A stretch of 64,000 nucleotides of DNA, taken from assembly GCA_030524285.1 (NCBI GenBank), contig JAUNGQ010000002.1, positions 90,626-154,625 on the forward strand. Reading direction: 5' to 3'. Shown in pieces: positions 26,059-34,093 of this stretch. The notes under the pieces were generated by a model. It was not told the DNA's origin and did no database searches. It saw nothing but the letters and a program-made list of their open reading frames with translations. Both the position numbers and the translations under genes were made by a program. Every line of letters begins with the position of its first letter. Positions within the stretch are counted from its first letter, which is position 1. This stretch comes from Eubacteriales bacterium (GTDB taxonomy: Bacteria; Bacillota; Clostridia; Oscillospirales; Butyricicoccaceae).

Positions 26059-26106
26059 AACAGACCGATGGCATTATTCGATGCTGTCGGCCTGTTCATT
26101 TTATTT
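26059..26106 (+). terminator. Terminator after winged-helix copy B
   Basis: Sixteen-base stem AACAGACCGATGGCAT (26059-26074) with ATGCTGTCGGCCTGTT (26081-26096), wobble pairs only, followed by a T-rich stretch. Confidence 0.85.
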
Positions 26107-26195
26107 TGCTTTGAAAATCAGAAAACTGTTTGGAAATATGGCATAGAAAATACGCGACCGCAGATACTATTTCTAAAAAAGATTGAGGTGATAGC

Positions 26196-26996
26196 ATGGC
26201 GGTTGCGCATAAAGGCAGCATCTCCATGGGGCTGGTGTTGATTCCAGTGGGAATGTATAAGGCAACAGTGGACAACGATATTCATTTTAACCAGCTTGAC
26301 AAGGAGAGCAAAGCAAGGATTAAATACAAGAAATACTGCAGTCACTGTGGGAAAGAAGTGACCGCAAGTGATATTATCAAAGGATATGAGTATGAGCGGG
26401 ATAAGTATGTGGTCATGACGGATGAGGAACTGGAGCGGATAAAAACAAAGAAAGATAAGACCATCCACATCCTTCAGTTCGCCCGGATGGCGGAAGTCAA
26501 TATGATCTATTACGACAACGACTATTATGCGGTTCCTGATACTGGGGCGGAAAAAGCCTATGAGCTTCTGCGCCAGGCACTGCTGTCCCAGAAGAAGGTC
26601 GCTATTGCAAAGACAGTCATGGGGACCAATGAAAAGCTGCTGGTGCTGTATCCAACCAAAGACGGCATTATCGTAAAAACCTTGTTCTACCATGATGAGA
26701 TCGCGGCGATGCCAAAACCAGTACCTAAGATGAAATTGGATGACAATGAGCTTTCCATGGCGAAAATGCTGATTGAGAATATGACAAAGCCTTTCAATGC
26801 GGAAGACTTCCGGGATGAGTATCAGGCTCGGCTGCGGGATGCCATTATGCAGAAGATCCAGGGACAGGAGATCGTGGCCGTAGATACCAGCGGACCGGCG
26901 AATGTGATTGATCTGATGGAGGCCCTGCAAAAGAGTCTGGAGCTGTCAACTAAAAAGGATGAGGGCAGCCAGAAAAAGCTGACAGGGACTGCATGA
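26196..26996 (+). CDS. ku: Ku, DNA end-binding protein of NHEJ
   Basis: 266 residues behind GAGGTGATAG. Bacterial Ku pattern: AVAHKGSISMGLVLIPVGMYKAT at the N-terminus, IHFNQLDKESKARIKYKKYC, YVVMTDEELERI and the C-terminal core (LSMAKMLIENMTKPFNAEDF, YQARLRDAIMQKI). The homodimer threads onto broken ends and recruits a ligase. It overlaps the ATP-dependent ligase gene by 4 bases (ATGA). A CSHCG pair near residue 50 may bind metal. Confidence 0.95.
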   Translation: MAVAHKGSISMGLVLIPVGMYKATVDNDIHFNQLDKESKARIKYKKYCSHCGKEVTASDIIKGYEYERDKYVVMTDEELERIKTKKDKTIHILQFARMAEVNMIYYDNDYYAVPDTGAEKAYELLRQALLSQKKVAIAKTVMGTNEKLLVLYPTKDGIIVKTLFYHDEIAAMPKPVPKMKLDDNELSMAKMLIENMTKPFNAEDFRDEYQARLRDAIMQKIQGQEIVAVDTSGPANVIDLMEALQKSLELSTKKDEGSQKKLTGTA

Positions 26997-27919
26997 TGGA
27001 TATGTTTGAGGACCGGAGCGCAAGCCCGATGCTGATTGCACAGCAGATGGAGGCGTTTGATGACCCAGACTGGATCTATGAGCTAAAGATGGACGGGTTC
27101 CGGTGCCTGGCCTATATAGATAAAGATCTGGTAGACTTCCGGAACAAACGGAATATGCAGGTGCTATTCAAATTCCCGGAGCTTGCAGGCATCTGTAAAA
27201 ATGTGAAGGGGCGCTGTATCCTGGACGGAGAAGTTGTAGTTCTGGCGGGCGGCGTACCTGACTTTTACCGATTACAGAAGCGCACCCTGCTGACAGACCG
27301 GTTTAAGATTGAACTGGAGGCAGATCGCTTCCCTGCTTCCTTTGTGGCATTCGACTGCATCTATCAGGATAGCCAGGAACTGATATGGGAACCGCTGATG
27401 AAGCGAAAAGAAGCACTTTCAAAGCTGGTCGATGAGAATGACAGGATAGCGGTTTCCCGGTTTATTGAGGCCCAGGGCAGGCAGCTTTATCAGGCAGCGG
27501 ACATGAGAAAACTGGAAGGCGTTGTGGCCAAACGGAAAGACAGCCCTTATTACATGGGAAAACGGACAAAGGACTGGATCAAATTCAAAAGGATGGCCGA
27601 TGAGGATTATGTGGTTGCCGGCTATATTCAAAAGGGGCGACATACTTATAGCCTGATCCTGAGCAAATACCGAAACGGCGCTCTGGTCTATAAGGGCCAT
27701 GTGACCTCCGGCGTGACAAAGGACGCAGTAGACATGCTGCAGTTCTCCGGGAAGAATCCTTTTGCGCTGCTTCCTATGGGAAATGAGGGCGCAGTCTGGG
27801 TAAAGCCGGATCATGTTTGTGTGGTGGAGTATATGCCTAATCTCCAGAACTCCCTGCGGCAGCCAGTATTTAAGGGCTTCCGGGATGATGTTCTGCCGAA
27901 AGAGGTGCGGGTGGAATAG
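26993..27919 (+). CDS. ATP-dependent DNA ligase (LigD ligase-domain type)
   Basis: 308 residues, only the adenylation and OB domains of LigD. The nucleotidyl lysine is in YELKMDGFR (about residue 32); further motifs are FRNKRNMQVLF, LDGEVVVL, FVAFDCIY, EGVVAKRKDSPY and DWIKFKR. The polymerase and phosphoesterase domains of mycobacterial LigD are missing, so end processing must come from other proteins. Operon with Ku makes a two-gene NHEJ system. Confidence 0.94.
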   Translation: MMDMFEDRSASPMLIAQQMEAFDDPDWIYELKMDGFRCLAYIDKDLVDFRNKRNMQVLFKFPELAGICKNVKGRCILDGEVVVLAGGVPDFYRLQKRTLLTDRFKIELEADRFPASFVAFDCIYQDSQELIWEPLMKRKEALSKLVDENDRIAVSRFIEAQGRQLYQAADMRKLEGVVAKRKDSPYYMGKRTKDWIKFKRMADEDYVVAGYIQKGRHTYSLILSKYRNGALVYKGHVTSGVTKDAVDMLQFSGKNPFALLPMGNEGAVWVKPDHVCVVEYMPNLQNSLRQPVFKGFRDDVLPKEVRVE

Positions 27920-27948
27920 GCATTTCATCCCGAAAAGGGCGCAGAGAC

Positions 27949-28067
27949 TTGCAAAATCACAATCCGTCTGCTATAATACCTATATCAGTATCAGTAATTG
28001 CCTATGGGCAGTTAGAGTTTATCAGGTTACACAGTGTCTGGAGATTTTTCTTCAGGCACTTTTTTTG
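27949..28067 (+). promoter_or_regulatory. Shared promoter-leader-terminator module, copy 1
   Basis: TTGCAA (27949-27954), 17-base spacer and TATAAT (27972-27977). The expected RNA starts around ATCAGTATCA (27984-27993), then hairpin AATTGCC/GGCAGTT (27996-28013), AGAGTTTA (28014-28021) and an intrinsic terminator AGTGTCTGGAG/CTTCAGGCACT (28033-28060) with a T tract to 28067. The same order recurs at 41784 and 52276 with different stem sequences. It precedes the methylase-LigA operon. It is either an attenuator needing an anti-termination signal or a small RNA gene. Confidence 0.85.
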
Positions 28068-28097
28068 TTTCTTCTGCTTCTTTTTATAGAGGCACAG

Positions 28098-28135
28098 AAT
28101 GGGAAAGGCCGGAAGGTAGGGCCTTTCGCCCCATT
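28098..28135 (+). other. Long hairpin in the copy 1 leader
   Basis: AATGGGAAAGGCC (28098-28110) pairs with GGCCTTTCGCCCCATT (28120-28135) with a small bulge, between terminators 1 and 2. No T tract. Confidence 0.7.
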
Positions 28136-28167
28136 GTCAACAATTTCATATCAGGCCCTCGGGCAAC

Positions 28168-28208
28168 AAAGGCACTCAGAGAATTTCGGTTCTTTGGGTG
28201 CTTTTTTT
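28168..28208 (+). terminator. Second leader terminator
   Basis: AAAGGCACTCAGAGAA (28168-28183) with TTCTTTGGGTGCT (28190-28202), then seven Ts. Second of three tandem intrinsic terminators before the 28309 gene. Confidence 0.85.
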
Positions 28209-28217
28209 ATATAGATC

Positions 28218-28263
28218 GGAGCGTAGCTGCTCCCTAACTTTTATTCCGGGGAGCCGCTTTTTT
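28218..28263 (+). terminator. Third leader terminator with competing hairpin
   Basis: AGCTGCTCCC (28225-28234) can pair with GGGAGCCGCT (28249-28258), followed by six Ts. The 5' arm also pairs with GGAGC (28218-28222), giving a mutually exclusive hairpin, the layout of an attenuator. Confidence 0.7.
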
Positions 28264-28308
28264 GGTGTACCCGTTCACATATAAACATTTATGGAAGGAG
28301 TCGAATCT

Positions 28309-29058
28309 ATGAGCGACAACAAACGAAAAAAGCGGTCTTCTCAAAGTAAGGGCGCAAAACAGAAATCCCCTAAGGATCAACTGGTGGATGAAATCCGTAC
28401 TCTTGCGCAGTATCACGGGTTAAATCAGGTGTTCACAACATTTCTGGAGCTGACGGCACTTTGCCTCAGTATCGAGACGGAACCGATGACACGATCTGAA
28501 CGCACACAGCGCTATGAAGAAATCATGAAGACGTTGGATGAGCAGGCAACAACAGCTTATGCCAGAATGACTGCAGATCTCTTTATGGCAGTGCAGATGA
28601 GCATGGACGAACCATATGACATTTTAGGTGCCATTTTCATGGAGTTGGGATTGTCCAATGAGTGGAATGGTCAGTTCTTCACGCCAGACAATATATGTCG
28701 GATGATGGCAATGATTGTTGGCGTAGATCATCTGCCGGAAAAAGGCTGTGCGACGATCAATGAACCCACCTGTGGTTCTGGAGCAATGGTCTTGGGTGCA
28801 GTCTATGCTATGAAACAGAAAAACCAGGACTACCAGCACCATTCCCTGTTCATTGCACAGGACATTGATATCCGTTGTGTCTGGATGGCTTACATTCAGC
28901 TGTGGATGTATCAGATTCCCGCGATTGTAATTCATGGGGATACGCTGGCAATGAAGGAGTGGTCAAGATGGTACACACCATTTGTTACCTGTGTGGAACA
29001 ACCGGTGCAGGATACCGTTGAGGAGACAGAAGCGCAAAGCGAAAGAGAGGCGGTCTGA
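28309..29058 (+). CDS. N6 DNA methylase-like protein, catalytic NPPY/F motif not found
   Basis: 249 residues from ATG 28309 behind GGAAGGAGT. It has the HsdM-type core: GQFFTPDNICRMMA, the AdoMet-binding motif I as INEPTCGSGAMVLGA and the acidic motif in LFIAQDIDIRCVWMA. After VIHGDTLAMKEW, where NPPF or NPPY should follow, the sequence reads SRWYTPFVTCVE, so the catalytic tetrapeptide is missing. It may bind AdoMet or DNA without methylating, or act as a decoy against restriction. It opens the first long operon, after three tandem terminators. Confidence 0.8.
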   Translation: MSDNKRKKRSSQSKGAKQKSPKDQLVDEIRTLAQYHGLNQVFTTFLELTALCLSIETEPMTRSERTQRYEEIMKTLDEQATTAYARMTADLFMAVQMSMDEPYDILGAIFMELGLSNEWNGQFFTPDNICRMMAMIVGVDHLPEKGCATINEPTCGSGAMVLGAVYAMKQKNQDYQHHSLFIAQDIDIRCVWMAYIQLWMYQIPAIVIHGDTLAMKEWSRWYTPFVTCVEQPVQDTVEETEAQSEREAV

Positions 29059-29597
29059 TGGAATCCGTTGACAAGCCAATCACCTTTGAAGCATTGCGTG
29101 TCCATTACTATACGGGACGCTCTTATTTGATCCGCAGCGAGTACCGGCATAAAGTCTATGGCTTCCGGCAGGGCATGATGACGGATCTGGGCGATCTGGA
29201 CCCGGACGAATGGAAACGACTGGCACAACAGCTTATCGAGAACAGCGGCGAAGAGCAGCTGCAGACGGATCTGATGGAGTGGACGAACCAACATACGCCC
29301 TGGTTTCGTAATAAACAGGAGTTTGAACAGCGTGCGCTGGAACTTCATATGGCCCGGATTTTTGATAATCCTTTATGGGTGCATTATGTTTCATTCAATC
29401 ATCAGTATCGGCCTGAAGTGCTGGAAACGGCCAGACTGGTCTGGATTCTGACAGAATGCTGCCAGACACCTGCGCAAGTGACTTTGGAGCGATTTGAGGT
29501 GGCTAAAAGCAGAGATAACACGCTTTCCTGTCCGGTCTGTGGTCGTTTGTCCCAGTTTCGGAGATGCACATCGGAGGAGGTGAGCATGGATGGATAA
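29058..29597 (+). CDS. Hypothetical protein of the methylase operon
   Basis: 179 residues, start TGATG overlapping the methylase stop by one base, so surely co-translated. Tryptophan- and aromatic-rich (EWTNQHTPWFRNKQEF, NPLWVHYVSF), with a C-terminal LSCPVCGRLSQFRRC that offers three or four Cys for a metal knuckle. I do not recognise the family. Its coupling to the methylase-like gene suggests they act together. Confidence 0.7.
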   Translation: MESVDKPITFEALRVHYYTGRSYLIRSEYRHKVYGFRQGMMTDLGDLDPDEWKRLAQQLIENSGEEQLQTDLMEWTNQHTPWFRNKQEFEQRALELHMARIFDNPLWVHYVSFNHQYRPEVLETARLVWILTECCQTPAQVTLERFEVAKSRDNTLSCPVCGRLSQFRRCTSEEVSMDG

Positions 29598-29772
29598 GGT
29601 GTTTATTGTAGTAAAGGACGGTATGGTGCAGGAAGTATACAGTACCATGTCGCAACAAGAAGTATATGTTGAGGTTCTTGATTTGGACGTATCCGGGGTG
29701 GATGAAGAGCAGGAAAAGGCGCTTCACTTCCGGCATGAGGCCATTCGGGAATTGATGTATAGAATCGACTGA
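29590..29772 (+). CDS. Small hypothetical protein
   Basis: 60 residues, starting inside the end of the previous gene behind GGAGGAGGTGAG. It is a short beta-rich, acidic protein (MDKVFIVVKDGMVQEVYSTM, then VLDLDVSG). Similar short proteins with a KDG-MVQ-VY start are common on clostridial elements; the function is not known. Confidence 0.65.
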   Translation: MDKVFIVVKDGMVQEVYSTMSQQEVYVEVLDLDVSGVDEEQEKALHFRHEAIRELMYRID

Positions 29773-29789
29773 AGAAAGGAGATGCACAT

Positions 29790-31760
29790 ATGAGTGCGAA
29801 TCAAACAAAAACAGAGCGGATGAGGGAACTGATCCGCAAGATCAAAGAGGCGGATATTGCCTATTATAAGTACGACAATCCCAGTATGACAGACCGTGAG
29901 TATGATCTGCTGGTGGATGAACTGAAGGGGCTGGAGGCCGAAACCGGTCTGACACTCTCCGGTTCCCCGACGCAGATGGTGTCCGGCGATATCCTGGAGG
30001 AGCTGACGCCGGTGCGCCACACCAAACCCATGTTATCCGCAGACAAAACCAAATCGGTTGACGATCTGGTTCGGTTTGCCGCGGGCAGAGATGTCCTGCT
30101 TTCATGGAAGATGGATGGCCTGACACTGGTGCTACGCTATGAAAATGGGAGTCTGATTCAGGCAATTACCCGCGGCAGAGAAGGAATTATCGGTGAGGAT
30201 GTGACCCATACCGTCCGGACATTCCTGAATGTGCCTTTAATTGTCCCGACAAGAGATCCATTCGAGGTTCGGGGTGAAGGCGTCATTTCATGGGAGAATT
30301 TCGAGAAAATCAATCTCAGTCTGGAGGAAGGATATTCTCATCCGAGAAATCTGGCGGCCGGCAGCGTGCGGCAGTTGGACGCATCTGAGTCTAAGAAGCG
30401 GATGCTGGAATTTTTCGCATTTGAGCTGATCACAGACAACGACCATCATGTCAACAAGCTGTCCCATCTGGATTTTCTGGAGGCAAACGGGTTTACTGTT
30501 GTGCCGCATCTGTATCTGGACGCAGAAACTACGCCGGAGCGGGTTGTGGAGCTGGTTCAGGTATTTCAGCCGAAGAAATTCGGGTATCCGGTGGACGGTC
30601 TGATCATGGAATATGCAGACATCGCCTATGGCAGGAGTCTTGGAGCGACCGGGCATCACGAGAATCGCCTGATTGCCCTCAAGTGGGAAGACGAACTGTA
30701 TGAAACCAGGTTCTTGGATCTGGATGTGGCAGTTACCCGCAGCGGCATGGTCAGCCTGACTGGTATCTTTGAACCTGTGACCATTGACGGAACACAGGTC
30801 AGCCGCGCATACCTGCACAATTATGATAATTACCTGAAGCTGGCCCTGGGCAAAGGCGATACCATCCGGGTCTATAAGGCGAACATGATTATTCCGCAGA
30901 TTGCGGAGAATCTGACGAAAAGCGGCACCTGCTGTGTCCCTTCAACCTGCCCGTGCTGTGGTAAGCCACTGTTCATTCATACGACCAGCGGAGGGACAAG
31001 ACAGTTTTTCTGTGAGAATCCGCAGTGCGCCGCCAAACTGGTCCGAAAATTTGTCCATTTCTGTGAGAAGACCCGCATGAACATTGAGGGCCTTTCGGAA
31101 CTGACGCTGGAGAAATTCATCGGTCATGGATGGATCAGGACCTTTGGGGATCTCTACACACTGGAGCAGCACCGTGAGGAGATCATCCGCACAGAAGGCT
31201 TCGGTGAGAAATCCTATGAGCGTCTGCAGGCATCTATTGAGAAGAGTCGTCACTGCACATTGGCACAGTTTATTGCCGGAATGGGAATCCCGATGGTCGG
31301 CAGACACGCAGGCCGTGATCTGGACCGTTATTTCCACGGGTCCTGGGAAGCGTTTGAAGAGGCCATCCAGAGTGGCTTCGATTTCACGCAGCTTCCTGAC
31401 TTCGGCAAGACCATGAACAACAATATCTATCAGTGGTATGCGGACACAGAGGAAGAAAAGCTTTGGCGCCCGCTGCTTCAATACATCGAATTTGAAAAGG
31501 AGAATCCTACTATGAATACAAATATGAGCAATCCCTTTGCTGGGAAAACCGTTGTCGCAACTGGAAAACTGGAGAACTACACCCGTGACGGGATTCAGAT
31601 GAAGCTTCTGTCCCTGGGTGCAAAACCGGCGTCTTCCGTGAGCAAAAAGACCGATTACCTGATCGTCGGGGAAAAGGCTGGCAGCAAGCTGGCGAAAGCA
31701 CAGCAGCTGGGAGTAACGACCCTGACGGAGCAGGAATTTGAAAACATGCTGGCCGAATAA
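29790..31760 (+). CDS. ligA: NAD-dependent DNA ligase LigA, element copy
   Basis: 656 residues, full length for LigA. Order: Ia domain (IAYYKYDNPSMTDREYDLL), adenylation lysine at K107 in SWKMDGLTL, OB fold, four-Cys zinc finger (CPCC and CENPQC, about 385-415), HhH region (GFGEKSYERLQASIEKS) and a C-terminal BRCT (FAGKTVVATGKLENYTRDGI). The family seals nicks using NAD. A host must have its own chromosomal LigA, so this is probably an extra copy serving replication or repair of the element. A terminator follows directly. Confidence 0.94.
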   Translation: MSANQTKTERMRELIRKIKEADIAYYKYDNPSMTDREYDLLVDELKGLEAETGLTLSGSPTQMVSGDILEELTPVRHTKPMLSADKTKSVDDLVRFAAGRDVLLSWKMDGLTLVLRYENGSLIQAITRGREGIIGEDVTHTVRTFLNVPLIVPTRDPFEVRGEGVISWENFEKINLSLEEGYSHPRNLAAGSVRQLDASESKKRMLEFFAFELITDNDHHVNKLSHLDFLEANGFTVVPHLYLDAETTPERVVELVQVFQPKKFGYPVDGLIMEYADIAYGRSLGATGHHENRLIALKWEDELYETRFLDLDVAVTRSGMVSLTGIFEPVTIDGTQVSRAYLHNYDNYLKLALGKGDTIRVYKANMIIPQIAENLTKSGTCCVPSTCPCCGKPLFIHTTSGGTRQFFCENPQCAAKLVRKFVHFCEKTRMNIEGLSELTLEKFIGHGWIRTFGDLYTLEQHREEIIRTEGFGEKSYERLQASIEKSRHCTLAQFIAGMGIPMVGRHAGRDLDRYFHGSWEAFEEAIQSGFDFTQLPDFGKTMNNNIYQWYADTEEEKLWRPLLQYIEFEKENPTMNTNMSNPFAGKTVVATGKLENYTRDGIQMKLLSLGAKPASSVSKKTDYLIVGEKAGSKLAKAQQLGVTTLTEQEFENMLAE

Positions 31761-31776
31761 GAGGCAGCACAACAGT

Positions 31777-31807
31777 GGCGGAGTGGGAAACTGCTCCGCC
31801 CTTTTTT
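31777..31807 (+). terminator. Intrinsic terminator after ligA
   Basis: GGCGGAG (31777-31783) with CTCCGCC (31794-31800), then CTTTTTT. The next gene starts 15 bases later, so read-through is probably needed to express it. Confidence 0.85.
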
Positions 31808-31821
31808 AATGGAGGTTTGAT

Positions 31822-32064
31822 ATGGCAAATCCAAAATACCGCTGCCCAGTTTGCGGCGCTGAGAGTTTTGAGGTGACAGCTCATGTTACCCAGGACTGGA
31901 AAATTGATTGCAATGGCACCTTTTTGGAAGCTTTGAATGAGTGTGTAGAAGTTACGCATTATCCCGACGAAGATGACATCTGGACTTGCGGAAACTGCGC
32001 ATTTTCTGCCGAGGGACGCAAGTTTCGGCGCCAGTCTGACAGTGGAAAGGAGGTCCGGAAATGA
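31822..32064 (+). CDS. Small zinc-ribbon protein
   Basis: 80 residues behind TGGAGG. Two widely spaced CxxC pairs (CPVCGAESF at residue 8 and CGNCAF at about 58) make a zinc ribbon; the middle is a short strand pair. Its end overlaps the next start (ATGA). Function unknown. Confidence 0.7.
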   Translation: MANPKYRCPVCGAESFEVTAHVTQDWKIDCNGTFLEALNECVEVTHYPDEDDIWTCGNCAFSAEGRKFRRQSDSGKEVRK

Positions 32065-32531
32065 GACGGAAGAAAATTGGCATCATGGATTTTTGCGGCA
32101 GCGTTGACATCACTGATCCCTGCTATGACAGGGATGTCTGGTGCCGGATGAATGACGTAAAAATCAAAACGGGCAATTATACCTGCATGGCCTGGTATCA
32201 CACCGATAAGGGCGAATACGACGGACAGCCATATTGCGATAAGCACGTTGGTATCATTGGTATTTACCTGAACGGAGAGATTCCCCGCCAGAGGGCGATG
32301 GAGGAAATCGGAACAATCGGCGTAGATGCCGGATTAGCCGGTTTCTTTCACAATAAGCCTGATTTTGACGATGAGGCATGGAGCTGCTTCTGTGACAAAG
32401 TTGCCAATGGTGATGTCTGGCTGGATGACACAGGCTTTTACAGTTCATCCGGATATGGCGATGGCTGTTACGGTGTATTTGCCAATAAGAAGAACGGCGA
32501 AATCACAGCATTGGAAATTCGGTTTTTATAA
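32061..32531 (+). CDS. Hypothetical protein, possibly DUF4241-like
   Basis: 156 residues, overlapping the zinc-ribbon gene by 4 bases. The pattern VDITDPCYDRD, GTIGVDAGLAGFFHNKP and GYGDGCYGVFANKKNGEITALEIRF resembles DUF4241-type proteins, which end in a similar G-DG-Y-V segment. Rich in Cys, Asp and aromatics. Function unknown. Confidence 0.6.
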   Translation: MRRKKIGIMDFCGSVDITDPCYDRDVWCRMNDVKIKTGNYTCMAWYHTDKGEYDGQPYCDKHVGIIGIYLNGEIPRQRAMEEIGTIGVDAGLAGFFHNKPDFDDEAWSCFCDKVANGDVWLDDTGFYSSSGYGDGCYGVFANKKNGEITALEIRFL

Positions 32532-32544
32532 GGAGGAGATTGGT

Positions 32545-32778
32545 ATGAACAATCAAAAGAAGCGTATCGAGATTACGGGCTGGCTTTTGTATCCCATTGC
32601 TGTCGGCAGCTCAGCATTTATTCATGAGACAAACGGGATGCGCCGGACAAGCACTGTTTTGAGTCTGGAGGTCATCTCCCAGACCGAGATTCGGTTTGAA
32701 ACCCGGAACACGAATTATTGCCTGCATCTTGCCCCACAGGAGGCGAATTGCGTACAGAATGAGGTGGTCACGGCATGA
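32545..32778 (+). CDS. Small hypothetical protein
   Basis: 77 residues from ATG 32545 behind AAGGAGGAG; the longer upstream frame lies across the preceding gene. Beta-rich (ITGWLLYPIAVGSSAFI, TSTVLSLEVISQTEIRFETRNTNY would be the strands). It overlaps the next start by 4 bases. I recognise no family. Confidence 0.65.
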   Translation: MNNQKKRIEITGWLLYPIAVGSSAFIHETNGMRRTSTVLSLEVISQTEIRFETRNTNYCLHLAPQEANCVQNEVVTA

Positions 32779-33278
32779 AAGAATCAAAACACGACCGCTT
32801 TCAGCGTGTAGCAGAGGCACGGGTCAATAAAATCATTAAAATGATGCGGCTGTTGGGGAATTGCTCCGGGCCGGTCTATGAGTATACCGATGATCAGGTT
32901 GCGCAGATCTTTAATGCGCTCCAGACTGAGTTGGACAATGCAAAAGAACGGTTTACCCGGGTACAGTCCGGCCGTAAACGCTTCAGCCTGCATGAGGAAC
33001 GGATTCCGGTCTACAGGGACTACCCGCATATAGAGCTTCCCCTTCCGGATGGCACAAATCTTGTTGCAATTGCCTTCCAACAGGGAGAATACCCGGCAAT
33101 TAACTTATACTGGCTACCCGGCGAGGATAGTCCAGAGGAACTGATTGCCTTAGCGGAATATAATCCTGAGCGCAGACAAGAACATAGCCTTTGCATCGGT
33201 GCCTATCAGTCAGATCAGGAGGACACAACCTACTATGAGCCTTATATGGCAGAAAGGGAATCAAATGAGGGAAATTAA
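32775..33278 (+). CDS. Hypothetical element protein
   Basis: 167 residues. The N-terminal helix pair (RFQRVAEARVNKIIKMMRLLGNCSG) and YTDDQVAQIFNALQTEL recur in many clostridial mobile-element proteins of unknown function, where they look like a small DNA- or protein-binding module. The C-terminal half is acidic. Overlaps its neighbours on both sides. Confidence 0.65.
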   Translation: MKESKHDRFQRVAEARVNKIIKMMRLLGNCSGPVYEYTDDQVAQIFNALQTELDNAKERFTRVQSGRKRFSLHEERIPVYRDYPHIELPLPDGTNLVAIAFQQGEYPAINLYWLPGEDSPEELIALAEYNPERRQEHSLCIGAYQSDQEDTTYYEPYMAERESNEGN

Positions 33279-33684
33279 GATCGGCAATATGAAGCTGAAT
33301 ATGGAAGAACTGAGAAGCCGGCAGGAATTGCTGGACTACTTCAGCGAAAACGGTCCGACACATACTGCTTTGATGGACTTCTGTGAAGAGTACCGGGATC
33401 GGTATAACAATGAACTCTGCTGGCCGTATCCCATTTCGGATGGCAAGCATCTGGGAACATTTTTGGTTTTGGTCCGGGAAGGAATCCTCAGTTTGCCGTA
33501 TGACGATGCAGACAAGGTGGATTACGAATTGTTCTGCCTTGATGACATCGCAATGTTTGATGCGGAGGCGATGGAGGCATTTCTTCAGGATTGGGACGCT
33601 TTTGCCCAGGATCTGCGGCGGACTATGTTGGACATGAAAACTTATCTTCAAAAAAAGGAGGACGATTATGAATCAGAAAATTGA
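33265..33684 (+). CDS. Hypothetical protein
   Basis: 139 residues from ATG 33265 behind AAAGGGA, overlapping the previous gene by 14 bases. Acidic, predicted helical (EELRSRQELLDYFSENGP; DAEAMEAFLQDWDAFAQDL). No known domain seen. It overlaps the following gene by 17 bases. Confidence 0.6.
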   Translation: MREIKIGNMKLNMEELRSRQELLDYFSENGPTHTALMDFCEEYRDRYNNELCWPYPISDGKHLGTFLVLVREGILSLPYDDADKVDYELFCLDDIAMFDAEAMEAFLQDWDAFAQDLRRTMLDMKTYLQKKEDDYESEN

Positions 33685-34093
33685 TTGGATCATTCATTTG
33701 GTTGCAAATGGTGCATGTGAAGCTTGCGGAACCGTGGAATCAAGCTTCCTGCCCTATCTTTGCAATGCCCATACACATGGGATGAACAAATACGGACATA
33801 TGGACTTTCAAATGGTTCTGCGGGTCAACAATCAGGAGATTGCCCGTATCCTGAACACACTGGGCTTACGGGTCCAGGCGGGAGAGCGATTCAAGGCCGG
33901 GGACTATGTTTCCGGGATCTATGAGGATTGTGATATCCGGTTGGATGAGTTCGAGGAAACCGGTCGGAAGGTGCTTCGTGTCATCATTCCCGATAAATAC
34001 AATATTTTTCCGGAGGATGAACACTGCATGGCACCCTATAATCTGCAGCTGCTGGATACTGAGATGCTTTGCGTAGGAGGGCAGCTGTCATGA
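33668..34093 (+). CDS. DUF4262-like protein
   Basis: 141 residues behind AAGGAGG. CEACGTVESSFLPYLCNAHTHGMNKYGHMDFQ gives a Cys pair and the NAHTHGM/YGH signature of DUF4262-like proteins, then an acidic C-terminus (DIRLDEFEETGRKVLRVIIPD). The His/Cys pattern suggests metal binding. Function unknown. Overlaps the YodL-like gene by 4 bases. Confidence 0.6.
   Translation: MNQKIDWIIHLVANGACEACGTVESSFLPYLCNAHTHGMNKYGHMDFQMVLRVNNQEIARILNTLGLRVQAGERFKAGDYVSGIYEDCDIRLDEFEETGRKVLRVIIPDKYNIFPEDEHCMAPYNLQLLDTEMLCVGGQLS

Noticed and set aside
27984-28067. Reading the shared leader module as a T-box, SAM or other known riboswitch
   Set aside because: No T-box sequence (GGTGG-ACCGCG) or other known riboswitch core is present; the module is too short and is better described as promoter, small leader and terminator.
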